Origin: Scolanthus callimorphus | Lineage: Eukaryota > Cnidaria > Anthozoa > Actiniaria > Edwardsiidae | Assembly: GCA_033964015.1 (NCBI GenBank) | Contig: CM066919.1 | Coordinates: forward strand, 28,239,459 to 28,303,458 | DNA: 64,000 bases | Direction of reading: 5' to 3' | Shown: positions 1 through 10,324 of the stretch, one piece after another | Layout: every line of letters starts with the position of its first letter | Position numbering within the stretch: position 1 is the first letter of the stretch | Notes under the pieces: generated by a model | Databases searched by the model: none | What the model was told of the DNA's origin: nothing | What the model saw: the letters and a program-made list of their open reading frames with translations, nothing else | Translations under genes and position numbers: made by a program

Positions 1-76
1 AAATGATTGGCTGATTTTCTGTGGGAAATAAGAGTCCATACCACTCTGCTTGCATCAGGTTGTCATAGTAAAAAGT

Positions 77-256
77 AAATTTCCAGAGGTTTTGAGTGTT
101 GTGGACTCCTATTTACCACTTTTTACACCATCATCATGGTCAAAATTTGTTGTCAACTCACTTGCATGTGGCTTGTGAATCCATAACATTTTGACCATGA
201 CGATGGCATGAAGCATGGTAAATAAGAGTCCACAAACTCAAAACCTCTAGAAATTT
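77..256. mobile_element. MITE-like inverted-repeat element
   Basis: Arms of about 42 bp start AAATTTCCAGAGGTTTTGAG and end with the near-perfect complement. The interior is 95 bp with no coding potential. Fragments of the same arm lie at 20-40 (AATAAGAGTCCA). Confidence 0.6.
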
Positions 257-1120
257 GTTTAATATGCCCCCGAACACCCAAACCCCGTGACCTACATCCA
301 GAACTAAGCCTCCTACTTTGAAACTTATTGATAGTCATGTCCCAAAATTACAATACAACAAAGCAATTTTAAGGCATTTAAGATTTTACAACACAGTAAA
401 CATCTCACATACCGTACTGTATAAAGAACAAATGGATTAAAAACGTCAAGACTGAATTGTACTTTTTAGATACTATATACAGTTTATAAGAACCTTAAAT
501 ATAGTATGGAAGCCTCCCGACCCTGACCCTGAAATAGGCTGGATAAATTATTTATTCATTTGTCTCAGATCGAGCTTTCCTGTATCATATTGTGCCACCA
601 GCTTTTGCCATCTGGCTAACAGAAATACTCAAAACCTTATGCAAGCTGCTAGGGGTTATCAGATATTGATTTCATTTTGATACAAAGTCTGTTCAAGTAT
701 TAACAAGCAGCATATATGCAAATGATGTGACAATAATTAAGGAAGACTACTAATAAAATTCATATCATGTTTTTTAGGTTGTGGAAAGATAATGACACCC
801 ACAGAAAAAGGACTCAAATACCTAAAAGTATCATATTGCACCAGAGATACCCCTCGGCGAAATTAGATGTAGATATAGTATGATATATGTATTGACAGAT
901 TGCATTTTGAATCTGCACCAGGGGGGATTGAGGACCTATGAAACATTTTCCAGGGGGTTTGTATTGGACTCTGGAAATTCCATGGGAGGGGGTGTCTGGA
1001 GACTGGAAGTTCAAGGGGGAGGGGTAAAAAAGGTGACTTTCCAGTGATATTTTATCCAAAAATAGATCTTTTTTGGCAGAAGAAATGGAAATTCCAGGGA
1101 AGGGGGTCCTTTATGAGGTT
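257..1120. other. Non-coding, AT-rich flank
   Basis: No exon with splice signals is seen. From about 940 on, G-rich fragments (GGAAATTCCAGGG) related to the 135-bp repeat to the right appear. Confidence 0.4.
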
Positions 1121-1390
1121 GGAAATTCCAGGGGTGGGGTCTTTTTAAGGGAGGTCCTCAACCCCCTGTGCAGTTTAAAAATGCAGTCGGACATCCTATG
1201 GTAATTCTGCTCTTCAATGAGAGTGCTGGTTGCAACATTTTGTTAGGTCAAGAGTGGAAATTCCAGGGAGGGGGTCTTTTTAAGGGAGGTCCTCAACCCC
1301 CTGTGCAGTTTAAAAATGCAGTCGGACATCCTATGGTAATTCTGCTCTTCAATAAGAGTGCTGGTTGCAACATTTTGTTAGGTGGGCATG
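1121..1390. repeat. Two tandem 135-bp units
   Basis: Units begin GGAAATTCCAGGG at 1121 and 1256 and include CCTCAACCCCCTGTGCAG and GCAACATTTTGTTAGGT. The 91-residue open frame across them is a by-product of the repeat. Confidence 0.7.
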
Positions 1391-1406
1391 AAAGTCTATG
1401 TAACTT

Positions 1407-1838
1407 AGGGCATGTTCACATGATGGTGGGGGACACTGGGTAGATGGGGTAGCCTGGTTCTGTGGGGTTAGTTTCCATATAATCTCCCTTATTGTCTTGT
1501 TCACATGGGAGATGGGGTTAGTTTTTTAGTGTGAACTATCAACCCTGGGCTGAGGTTGCGCTAACGTCTGTTTCTCAATTGCTTCAAATAATAATTGCTT
1601 TGAATGATAATATATTCGAGTAATAAGTTTCGAGTTCACAGCAAGATGATTTTGGCAACAACTGTTAATTTATGTCTTTAGCCACCATTTTAGTTTTCGC
1701 TAGCTGATCACAGCACCTTTGGGTCATGCGAATCATTAAATTTGTTTAAGCTCCCCAAGCTGGGGCCGCCCTTTATTGGCATTAAACACACAAGGTAACC
1801 CCACTACCCACACATTCATCGTGTGAATAGACCCTCAA
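1407..1838. mobile_element. Degenerate inverted-repeat element
   Basis: Imperfect ends AGGGCATGTTCACATGATG and CATTCATCGTGTGAATAGACCCT face each other across about 430 bp. No transposase is seen. Confidence 0.35.
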
Positions 1839-2498
1839 AATAAAACAATATTTGTCACATTATCCTAGAAAGACTTTTGGTATTTCGCAGATGTTTAAAT
1901 AATAAAAGTATTTTATGTTGCAAAGGAAGTGATATATCAAATAATTTATCAGATCAGAGTACCTCTAGACATTTGGAAATACTGTATTGTGTCACTGTTG
2001 TCAAATTATTAATAACTGTTGGATAAATATATTGGAAGAAGTGTGATGTCTGAATTGGAAGTGTTGTCTTGATTTGTGGGTAGAAGTACAGTTTTAAACT
2101 AGAATGAAGGGCTCACAATACTTGTAATTTTGCTCCTTGTCAGTTCAAAAATATACCCAAAAAGCTAAAATAATGTGTTGTAACTTGTTTTAATTATATT
2201 TATATTTTGTAACTTAGAATGTTTGCTACTGATTTTATCTAGGTACCATGAGATTTAGAAGAATTATATATTTTTTTTTATAGATTTTTAACATGCTGGC
2301 TGTTTTTTCAGGAGGAATTGTTGGTTATTGGTTTGAACTCACTTTTTATCTGCTTGAATTCTCCGGTGATTTACAGATTTTTCACAGACTATTTTTTCAC
2401 ATTTACTTTTACAGCTATTTACACACTATCTGTGAGCTGTTGAGTTTTCAGTAGATTTACAATCTATTTACAAATTATTTTCAGAGTATTTACAGGCT
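1839..2498. other. AT-rich non-coding stretch
   Basis: No exon-like frame. From about 2389 onward the TTTACAGATTATTTACA motif of the satellite to the right appears in degenerate form. Confidence 0.4.
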
Positions 2499-3110
2499 AT
2501 TTCCACAGTCCTCTCCGTTGATTCTACAGACTATTTACACGCTCTTTACAGAGTACTGAGATTATTTTCTGAACAATTTACAGATTATCTACAAGCTATT
2601 TCCACAGTCCTCTCCGTTGATTCTACAGACTATTTACACGCTCTTTACAGAGTACTGAGGTTATTTTCTGAAACAATTTACAGATTATCTACAGGCTATT
2701 TCCACAGTCCCCTCCGTTCATTCTACAGACTATTTACACGCTCTTTACAGAGTACTGAGATTATTTTCTGGAACAATTTACAGATTATCTACAGGCTATT
2801 TCCACAGTCCTCTCGGTTGATTCTACAGACTATTTACACGCTCTTTACAAAGTACTGAGAATATTTTCTAGAACAATTTACAGATTATCTACAGGCTATT
2901 TCCACAGTCCTCTCGGTTGATTCTACAGACTATTTACAAATTATTTACGGATTCTTTACAGAATCTGTTCAGAATGCACAACATCTTGCTCAAAGTTTAC
3001 AGATTATTTACCAACTATTTACAGACTATTCTGAGAATCTACATACTATGGAAATGTACATTTAGTCTGTAAATCGGATTTACGGTTTATTTACAAACTA
3101 TTTACATAGT
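2499..3110. repeat. 100-bp satellite array
   Basis: Five units start TTTCCACAGTCC at about 2500, 2599, 2699, 2799 and 2899. The array decays to the right into TTTACAGACTATTTACA-type motifs up to 3110. It abuts the broken CuB exon of T1. Confidence 0.75.
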
Positions 3111-3272
3111 TACAAGAAGGACCGATTTTTCCAGTGATTGTCCCTGGTCTTCCACCAATTCTACAGTGCACACCATCATGAAACACTATACGTAGATCCC
3201 GCTCGAATCGCCTAAAGTCCCATGCTGGGATTTGGAGAAGCTCGTGAACAGCAATGGTGTCTGGTGGGTTGC
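3091..3272 (-). pseudogene. T1 exon 5: CuB exon, truncated
   Basis: The acceptor GGGACAG leads into NPPDTIAVHELLQIPAWDF and then FHDGVHCRIGGRPG. The homologous exons of T2 and T3 continue with TMC, then NAPEF and LHHA.VDF. Here the frame instead reads into AT-rich satellite-like DNA and stops at TAA (3091-3093). No HHxxVD motif was found in the remaining 3 kb to the left. Confidence 0.7.
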
Positions 3273-3659
3273 CTGTCCCAGAGGAGCGATAAATTATTAG
3301 ACTGAAGTGATAACGAAAATGTTAAGATGTACGATTGATCAGAGACCGGCGTTTCGGCATACACTCCCTTTCTCGAGGTACAATTTAGGAGCGTAGTATA
3401 TTTAAACAAGGACGCGTGAAGAGTCACGTCCCTGATTTAAAATAGTGAATACAATGGTATTCGTTCCCAGGATCTTACAAGGGCAGTGTAAAGAAGACCA
3501 ATTGTAAAAAACATTTCCATACTCGGGCGGAAAAGACCTTGTTAGTGTGGGACTCTGAGATGAGATCTAACGGCTAAAAAGGATTGGAGGTCCAATTTTC
3601 CAGCAAAACAGATTTTGAAAAATGTCCTGGTTTTAAAAACAAAAAAAGTTGACACATAC

Positions 3660-3813
3660 CATTAAATCGTCTCTTAACGGGGCAGCCCCCATTTCGTCTG
3701 CTGTACGATGTTTGCCATTGACCCGCAGCAAATGGACCTGTTGTTACGCAATAGTCTGGTGGCTCGCCATTACCTCCGAATGACCATGAAGAATTACCAA
3801 ACATATCATTGGG
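3660..3813 (-). CDS. T1 exon 4: FGGNG / CVTTGPF block
   Basis: The 154-nt exon encodes PNDMFGNSSWSFGGNGEPP, then DYCVTTGPFAAGQW and CPVKRRFN. This inter-copper block is conserved in animal tyrosinases. The acceptor is TTTTTCAG and the donor is GTATGT. It is clearly diverged from the equivalent exon of T3 (28477-28630), unlike exons 1-3a, which are nearly identical. Confidence 0.85.
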
Positions 3814-4256
3814 CTGAAAAACAAGAGTTGAAAACCGATGACAAGACCTCCTGGGCACACACAGGAATTTTTTTATCGGAACAGGAGGCTCATAGCAAAC
3901 ACAACTCAGAGACCCTGGCGTTCTGGGTGGGCTTTCTGTGGCAGAAGCGTGACGTCACAGGAAAATCCCCGCGCACATTCATTCAGTGGTTTATCTTCTC
4001 AGTGCATACCAGGAAACGCCTGGAACCAGGCTGTAGCGAACACAAAGTGGGGCTATGGCAGGAATTTGAGATGGTGAGGAATATTTCTTGGTTTTCGTTA
4101 TTTTAATCCAAAGTCACCTCTGTAAGCCCCAGTGCAGTGCGTTCCTGCTATAATTCCTTGCTCTTAAATAAGCGTTTTATTGCATCACCAAGCATACCAA
4201 ACAGATTGCATAAACAATTGAGCATAACTTTTCCTCAGAAAATCTAATGTACAGCT
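3814..4256. other. T1 intron 3, left part
   Basis: It contains a stretch at 3905-3960 (GTTCTGGGTGGGCTTTCTGTGG) whose reverse complement recurs at 18622-18660 and, in related form, at 43078, marking a dispersed repeat. No coding signal. Confidence 0.35.
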
Positions 4257-4491
4257 GAGTGGAGATAAGGAATTAACCTTGTGTGAAAGCTAACGTGCTA
4301 ATGAAATGGTCCCATGTGTGCTTCTGAGCGTTAGCCCTAGTAAGCGGAGAAAGAGAAAAAATCTCTGACCCTCTCGGGGTCAGAGATTTTTTCTCTTTCT
4401 CCGCTTACTAGGGCTAACGCTCAGAAGCACACATGGGACCATTTCATTAGCACGTTAGCTTTCACACAAGGTTAATTCCTTATCTCCACTC
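4257..4491. repeat. Perfect 235-bp palindrome
   Basis: Two 115-bp arms (4257-4371 and 4377-4491) appear fully complementary around a 5-nt centre. The arms begin GAGTGGAGATAAGG. It sits with 46 bp of other sequence between 14-bp direct repeats (4244-4257 and 4537-4550). Confidence 0.85.
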
Positions 4492-4542
4492 TGTTGAACT
4501 TAGTGCTACGCGGCCACAGGCTTGCCTGAACATCTACTAATG

Positions 4543-4846
4543 TACAGCTGTTTCAGGTAACACGCGACTTCGCCGTTGCCGCCAGAGTTTGGCAGTTGGG
4601 TTTTCTGTGCTGTCCATCAATGCAATCGTGTGACCGTGTGAGCCAATCATATCCTTACTCAGTGCATTCGATTGGCTTCCCTTGCGAGACATGTCGCAAC
4701 AGAAGCCAATTCACTGCACTAGGCGAAACTAGGCAAGCATCTGATTGGCTCACGTGGTGTGATTGACTACACAGGAAAACCCAACTGCCAAAAGGATTCT
4801 CGATGTCTTGAACGCGCTTGGTCGCGTGTTACCTGAAACAGCTGTA
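4543..4846. mobile_element. MITE with TACAGCTGTTTCAGG ends
   Basis: Inverted ends TACAGCTGTTTCAGGTAACA and their complement at 4820-4846, flanked by AATG on both sides. Internal segments are also inverted (GTGAGCCAATCA / TGATTGGCTCAC), so the unit can fold almost end to end. Confidence 0.65.
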
Positions 4847-4984
4847 AATGTAGACTGGGCATGACTTGTACCATGATTAAAAACGTCTTTGCTACAAACA
4901 AGGAAATATTGGCGAAGTAAAGATTTTAGTGTCACATGTGGTAGGGAAAAACCTGTTTAGTCCCCAGCAAAAACATAGGATGAC

Positions 4985-6705
4985 CGAGGCTTGTCCGTCC
5001 ATCAATCCGTCCGATCGTCAGTTTGTTCATCCATCCGTCCGATCGTCTGTTTGTCCATCCATCAATCCGTCCGATCGTCTACTTGTCCGTCCGTCCGTCC
5101 GATCGTCAGTTTGTCCGTCCATCAATCCGTCCGATCGTCTGTTTTTCCGTCCGTCCGTCCGATCGTCAGTTTGTCCATCCGTCCGATCGTCAGTTTGTCC
5201 GTCCATCAATCCGTCCGATCGTCTGTTTGTCCGTCCGTCCGTCCGATCGTCAGTTTGTCCATCCATCAATCCGTCCGATCGTCTACTTGTCCGTCCGTCC
5301 GTCCGATCGTCAGTTTGTCCGTCCATCAATCCGTCCGATCGTCTGCTTGTCCGTCCGTCCGATCGTCTGTTTGTCCGTCCATCAATCCGTCCGATCGTCT
5401 ACTTGTCCGTCCGTCCGTCCGATCGTCTGTTTGTCCATCCATCAATCCGTCCGATCGTCTACTTGTCCGTCCGTCCGTCCGATCATCAGTTTTTCCGTCC
5501 ATCAATCCGTCCGATCGTCTGTTTTTCCGTCCGTCCGTCCGATCGTTAGTTTGTCCATCTGTCCGATCGTCAGTTTGTCCGTCCATCAATCCGTCCGATC
5601 GTCTGTTTGTCCGTCCGTCCGTCCGATCGTCAGTTTGTCCATCCGTCCGATCGTCTGCTTGTCCATCCGTCCGTCCGTCCGTCCGTCCGTCCGATCGTCT
5701 GTTTGTCCGTCCATCAAATCCGTCCGATCGTCTGTTTGTCCGTCCGTCCGTCTGATGGTCAGTTTGTTTGTCCGTCCATCCGTCCGATCGTCTGTTTGTC
5801 CGTCCATCCGTCCGTCCGATCGTCTGTTTATCCGTCCTGATCAATCCGTCCGATCGTCTGCTTGACCGTCCGATCGTCAGTTTGTCCGTCCGTCCGATCG
5901 TCAGTTTGTCCGTCCATCCGTCCGATCGTCTCATTGCCCGTCCATCCGTCCGATCGTCAGTTTGTCCGTCCGTCCGTCCGATCGTCAGTTTGTCCGTCCG
6001 TCCGTCCGTCCGATCGTCTGTTTGTCCGTCCATCAATCCGTCCGATCGTCTGCTTGTCCGTCCGTCCGTCCGATCGTCTGTTTGTCCGTCCATCAATCCG
6101 TCCGATCGTCTGCTTGTCCGTCCGTCCGTCCGATCGTCTGTTTGTCCGTCCATTAATCCGTCCGATCGTCTGCTTGTCTGTCCGTCCGTCCGATCGTCAG
6201 TTTGTCCGTCCGTCCGTCCGTCCGATCGTCTGTTTGTCCGTCCATTAATCCGTCCGATCGTCTGCTTGACTGTCCGTCCGTCCGATCGTCAGTTTGTCCG
6301 TCCGTCCGTCCGTCCGATCGTCTGTTTGTCCGTCCATTAATCCGTCCGATCGTCTGCTTGTCTGTCCGTCCGTCCGATCGTCAGTTTGTCCGTCCGTCCG
6401 TCCGTCCGATCGTCTGTTTGTCCGTCCATCAATCCGTCCGATTGTCTGCTTGTCCGTCCGTCCGTCCGATCGTCTGTTTGTCCGTCCATTAATCCGTCCG
6501 ATCGTCTGCTTGTCTGTCCGTCCGTCCGATCGTCAGTTTGTCCGTCCATCAATCCGTCCGATCGTCAGTTTGTCCGTCCGTCCGATCGTCAGTTTGTCCA
6601 TCCGTCCGATCGTCAGTTTGTCCATCCGTCCGATCGTCAGTTTGTCCATCCGTCCGATCGTCAGTCCGTCCGTCCGTCCGATCGTCTCTTTGTCTACCGT
6701 TCATC
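4985..6705. repeat. 1.7-kb CCGT-based minisatellite
   Basis: A CCGTCCGATCGTC core alternates with CCGT runs and CCATCAAT segments, giving mixed units of about 24, 28 and 32 bp, all multiples of four. Because units are multiples of four and lack stop codons, long open frames appear in all six frames. It lies in intron 3 of T1, 30 bp from the exon 3 donor. Confidence 0.9.
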
Positions 6706-6734
6706 CGTAGTCAGCACACGTCTTGTGTCCTTAC

Positions 6735-6867
6735 CCCATTGTTCCATGGGGTTCGAGCTTGATAGCTCCAGTCCCAGTAGGGAATAGTCACTCTCCGGTC
6801 CACGCGTTTTAGCAGATTCTCGATTCTTAACAGATAATACCTGTGCCAAGGCAAAAACTCTGCAGCC
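6735..6867 (-). CDS. T1 exon 3: CuA, intact
   Basis: The 133-nt exon, the same length as T2 exon 3, encodes [19 protein letters not shown] followed by [12 protein letters not shown] and ends at GGG before GTAAGG. The third CuA histidine is in FLPWHR. The duplication boundary (6802) falls inside this exon. Its first half recurs in T3 at 29339-29403, while its second half is unique to T1. Confidence 0.88.
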
Positions 6868-6974
6868 CTAGGAGAAAAGGTTGAACGAATTGCAAGTTAG
6901 CTTTCGTGTTTTTATGTTGGTAAGGATACTAGGCTGATACTAGGCGAAATCAAATAGCTTATTGAACTAGAAGT

Positions 6975-7095
6975 CAGGCTCGTAACATGGTATACGGGCT
7001 CAGGGTTCAAAATATGGCCGGGATCAGGCCTCAGCGGAGCGGACTCAGGGATATATTTGTGTGACCCAAATATACAATATGATGTTACGAGCCTG
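6975..7095. mobile_element. 121-bp MITE, CAGGCTCGTAACAT family
   Basis: Ends CAGGCTCGTAACAT and ATGTTACGAGCCTG, in T1 intron 2. It is shared by copy 2 (29511-29631). A longer relative is at 11540-11797. Confidence 0.6.
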
Positions 7096-7402
7096 AGAAG
7101 TGCTGCCAACATACTAGTAATACCAAGGGCGTCCTCTAGATTTTTTTCTAGGGGAGCTCCATATTAACATACCCCTACCCATAACTTTCAGGAGTAACAA
7201 TAACAAGTAACAAACATGACGGCCAAAAAGGGTGGTTCCAGAACTCTTGGATCCCCCCTCTCCCCTACGGATGCCCCTGGACACTGTTGATTTATATTTG
7301 GCCGATGTATCTTCTTCTTTACAAGGTGCCAATAACGTTTGTCTATGTCTAACTGGTTTAACGGAACCCCATCCTTATAGTGAGGTCGTGAACTATACTT
7401 AC

Positions 7403-7679
7403 TGGTGAATGATGCTTTGGAAATTCCGGGTGTGCGCATCGACCAAGCTGTTATACCGTTGCCTAAACGTTGGATGAGTTGACATCCTCTTGTAGGCTCG
7501 TATGTATCGGAGTTTCGCGCGCCGACTCATTGAGGTGAACTCGCGACGCACGCGAAAGCAGTTTCTTAACCGACGTCCTCGGCATATGCATGTATCGTAG
7601 TTACGGTTGTAGCCTTCTTCGCCTTCGCGACAAAATCTCCCCCGCTTGTAAAAGCACCTGCATCGCGCCTGTACACAGA
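7403..7679 (-). CDS. T1 exon 2: Cys-rich segment and first CuA histidines
   Basis: The acceptor TTTGCACTTAG precedes 7679 and the donor GTAAGT follows 7403. The product has a CxC-type Cys cluster (CVQARCRCFYKRGRFC and DTCICRG), the RVRREFTSM block that opens animal tyrosinase domains, and DAHTRNFQSIIH with two CuA ligands. The only protein difference from T3 exon 2 is RYNSL versus RYNRL. Confidence 0.85.
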
Positions 7680-8000
7680 CTAAGTGCAAACACAAGTCTT
7701 CAAGTTTACCAAAGATCTGAATCTCACACAATAGGAGCAGAGAGGAACGGGTCAAGGAGGAGAAAGAAAACTGTTTAAAAAATGTTCTTTGAGAGGGGAG
7801 AAGTGACTTTGACATTTCGTGAAATTTAGGGATAAGGATCAGCTGCTTAATGTTGTCTATTAAACTATGCAAATTCTTGGAATCTGGGAGGAGATGGGAG
7901 ATTGTTCCTCTCCACTCTTGTAGTGAATAGCGGACTTTTTCAAGGGCACGCAACGAAAACCGTCAGATATCGAACTCATACATTCCCGCTTATGTTGTTC

Positions 8001-8066
8001 ACACTAGAATGCAAGCGCAGACGCAAGCGCAAGGAAATCGAGACGCTTGCGTCTAGTGTAAATCAA
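8001..8066. mobile_element. Short inverted-repeat element in T1 intron 1
   Basis: TTCACACTAGAATGCAAGCG faces CGCTTGCGTCTAGTGTAAA. The element is shared with T3 intron 1 near 30535-30600. Confidence 0.4.
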
Positions 8067-8331
8067 GCGTTAACACTGCTTTGGATCTCTTCGGTTTAGA
8101 GAATTAATGTTTTGCGGTGCTTCATTCAAAATGGTTTTCATTTTAAATGACAATAAAGACGGAATTCAGCGTTTTGATTATCCTTTCATTGCCAATGAAG
8201 CTCTTCAAATGCATGAGGCGCTAGCCACGTCAAGCCTTCCCCTCTATATCCCCCCGGGTGCGACTTTTAGGCCTGGGGATGCGTGTTGTTATCCCTTTGT
8301 CTTTAGCGTGCTAAATGCACCTGTAACTTAC

Positions 8332-8377
8332 CTGCAAACGACAGCGCAATGAAAAGAACAACCAAATAGTCTTTCAT
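8332..8377 (-). CDS. T1 exon 1: signal peptide
   Basis: ATG is at 8377. The 46-nt exon encodes MKDYLVVLFIALSFA plus one base of a split codon, then a consensus donor (GTAAGT). This is a short secretory signal with a hydrophobic core, so the protein is expected to be exported. The start is chosen because the phase-1 donor joins exactly to exon 2. It is too short for ordinary ORF calling. Confidence 0.75.
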
Positions 8378-10324
8378 GTTTCTGAATAGGTTTCACCACA
8401 TAGGCGTCTTGTTGGCACTTTGTATTGTTGAATCTGTGAAACGAGTGAACACTAGAAAGACTCAACGTGACGGGCACAAGAAAGATCCTAATCTCCAAAG
8501 GATTGCGAGCCCTCTCATGTTGTGTGTGCAGCTCTTTGGAGGGATAGTAGTGAAAGATGTCTAGTTTTCCGTAACTTCTCCGTTATCATTTGTTGCCCTC
8601 ATAGCAGTATAACTACCATGCATAGCAATAACAGAACAAGAATAAAAACAAAACATAGCAAATAGTGTAGACCATGTAGACAATAAAACGGAACTAACTT
8701 ACGACCTTAGAAATTCTGGTTTGCGATTTGGGAATCAATTAATCAGGGTATTGGTTGGTTTTCAATAAATCTGCAGGTAGCCTCTTGTCTATACCATAGA
8801 CAATAGGCTGATATATCGAGCGTCCAAGATCACGGATAAAAGTGAACAAAAAGATTTCAAAGAATCTGAATCCACTTGCTGTCGGTTTCATTACTCAACT
8901 AGCGCGTCGAGTGTTTCTGTCTCGTTTGAATGTATGCTTTTGCGAGACAAGCGGTCATACAAGTTTTGCTAACCCGTTGCCGTGACTTGTCAGGTGTAAG
9001 CTGAAAACAGTGCAAATATCAGGGAACTTCACTAATCTATGATTATTTCTAGTTCTATAAATATTTGAAAAGAGATTTGTGAAACAAGTAGTCATGTCTC
9101 TGAGTTCGAAAACATTGGAAGATCTTCCGGACGTCGTCCAAACTGACACGTTCATATTTGCCAAGATTTCTTGCACCTTTCTTGCCCCGTAAGACATAAA
9201 AGCATTTTTGCGTGTTGCTGGTTCGTGTTAGTTTTGCTAAAATTTCTTTTGACACCTTTATACATTTTGATAAATACATGTGATGTATTTATACATGTGA
9301 TGCGTTTGTTCTGGATTAGTTCTTGAAATGGGGCAAATTTAGTATGGAAATAAAAGAGACGCTTTAGCTGCATTCAAAGTGTACCGTTGTTGGTAAAATT
9401 AGTACAAGACACTCATAAGTGCGTTTTGCTTTTTATGTCCTATTTGGCTATGAAAAATAAAACGGCTCAGAAACAACAGCTTTGCAATATCACCCTGTAA
9501 TCTTACAAACAGTCAGGCTAAAAAATATCTCACTGGGTAGAAAGCGGCCGTTTTGGAGTTAAATTGACTGAACGAGATCCGTGTTATTGATGCAAAGAAC
9601 TTATTGAAAATAATAAAAATAAAAATACCTTTTCAGTTTTCATGAAACATTTTCACTATTTCACGGAACAAGAGGGTTCTGGTCTTCTTTCCCAGGAGAG
9701 CGCTTTGTTCTTTGTAAGAAATCTTTTTCAACTGGAAAGAAAACCTTTCCCCATTTATTAAACATTTCCTCTAAGAATTTTAATAAGAACTCAACAATAC
9801 CATACCCGCCCTTCAAAGAGGCCCCCAACCAATTTGCAGGGTGGCGCCTTAAGGATCGAATACAAAACAAGAGAATATGTCTGATACCATATTTAAAGTC
9901 GAAAATAATAAGCTCCAACATCAATGGGATGGGCGGTGGAATCACGTATTTTTTATCACAAGGCTTTACAGGATCCCAAACTGTAAACTTGTACTTTTAA
10001 CTTAAATTGTTTATCTAGTGTTTTTATTTTCTTCCTTTCTTTGCTTTAGGCTCAAGGGGCATGGTGACGAGGTTGAAAAACAACAGGAATGACATACTTG
10101 TTGGAGTGCCGAGGGTAGTGCCACGAGAGATGTCTACTAGATTTCACACTCGAAAAGGGCCCCCGAGCCCAAGCAAAGAAGACATGGCAGATAGGCCCAG
10201 TTCAAATGAAAGTACCTTGCAGGGTCTCTATTATAAGAGGGCCCATATTCGGGGGTCTTATAAATGGAGGCAAAATCGTTGGTCCTTTTATAAAAAGTGA
10301 GTGCCTATATTGGAGGGCATCTAA
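8378..10324. other. T2-T1 intergenic region, right of T1
   Basis: It contains the T1 5' flank without a clear TATA box and a 94-codon open frame on the minus strand (9945-9661) that aligns with a 97-codon frame at 41531-41238. Copy 2 has its 9-kb insertion here, at the point equivalent to 9342. Confidence 0.5.
9661..9975 (-). other. Unrecognised open frame, present in both copies
   Basis: The frame reads FTVWDPVKPCDKKYVIPPPI, continues with HPANWLGASLKGGYG and stops at 9661. Copy 2 differs by an in-frame 9-bp change and several residues. Composition looks protein-like, but no family is recognised and no splice partners are evident. It could be an exon relic between T2 and T1. Confidence 0.2.

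Larger units (their letters stand above)
3091..8377 (-). pseudogene. T1: secreted tyrosinase-like gene, truncated within the CuB exon
   Basis: Five exons are seen on the minus strand: 8377-8332, 7679-7403, 6867-6735, 3813-3660 and 3272-3091. Intron phases are 1, 2, 0, 1, the same as in T2. The product has a signal peptide, a Cys-rich region, the CuA histidines ([19 protein letters not shown]), the TIPYWDW strand, and the FGGNG/CVTTGPF block. The fifth exon keeps the first CuB histidines (FHDGVHC) but then enters satellite-like sequence and meets TAA at 3091-3093, before the expected HHxxVD motif. CuB is therefore incomplete and the copper centre should not form, unless a further intron leads to exons left of the window. 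The CuA side is intact. Intron 3 is swollen by a palindrome and a 1.7-kb minisatellite. Confidence 0.75.

Noticed and set aside
4929..6787. Long frames rich in RPSVRSSVCPSINPSDRL and DGQTDDRTDGRT on both strands
   Set aside because: They are translations of the CCGT-based minisatellite. Units are multiples of four without stops, so all frames stay open. No start context, splice sites or domain.
7114..7439. Additional minus-strand exon between T1 exons 2 and 3
   Set aside because: Frames here differ between the copies by small indels and no acceptor/donor pair fits the phase of the flanking exons, which already join correctly.
8107..8352. 81-codon plus-strand frame over T1 exon 1
   Set aside because: The near-identical copy 2 sequence has an extra C (about 30791) that breaks the frame, and the opposite strand carries the signal-peptide exon.
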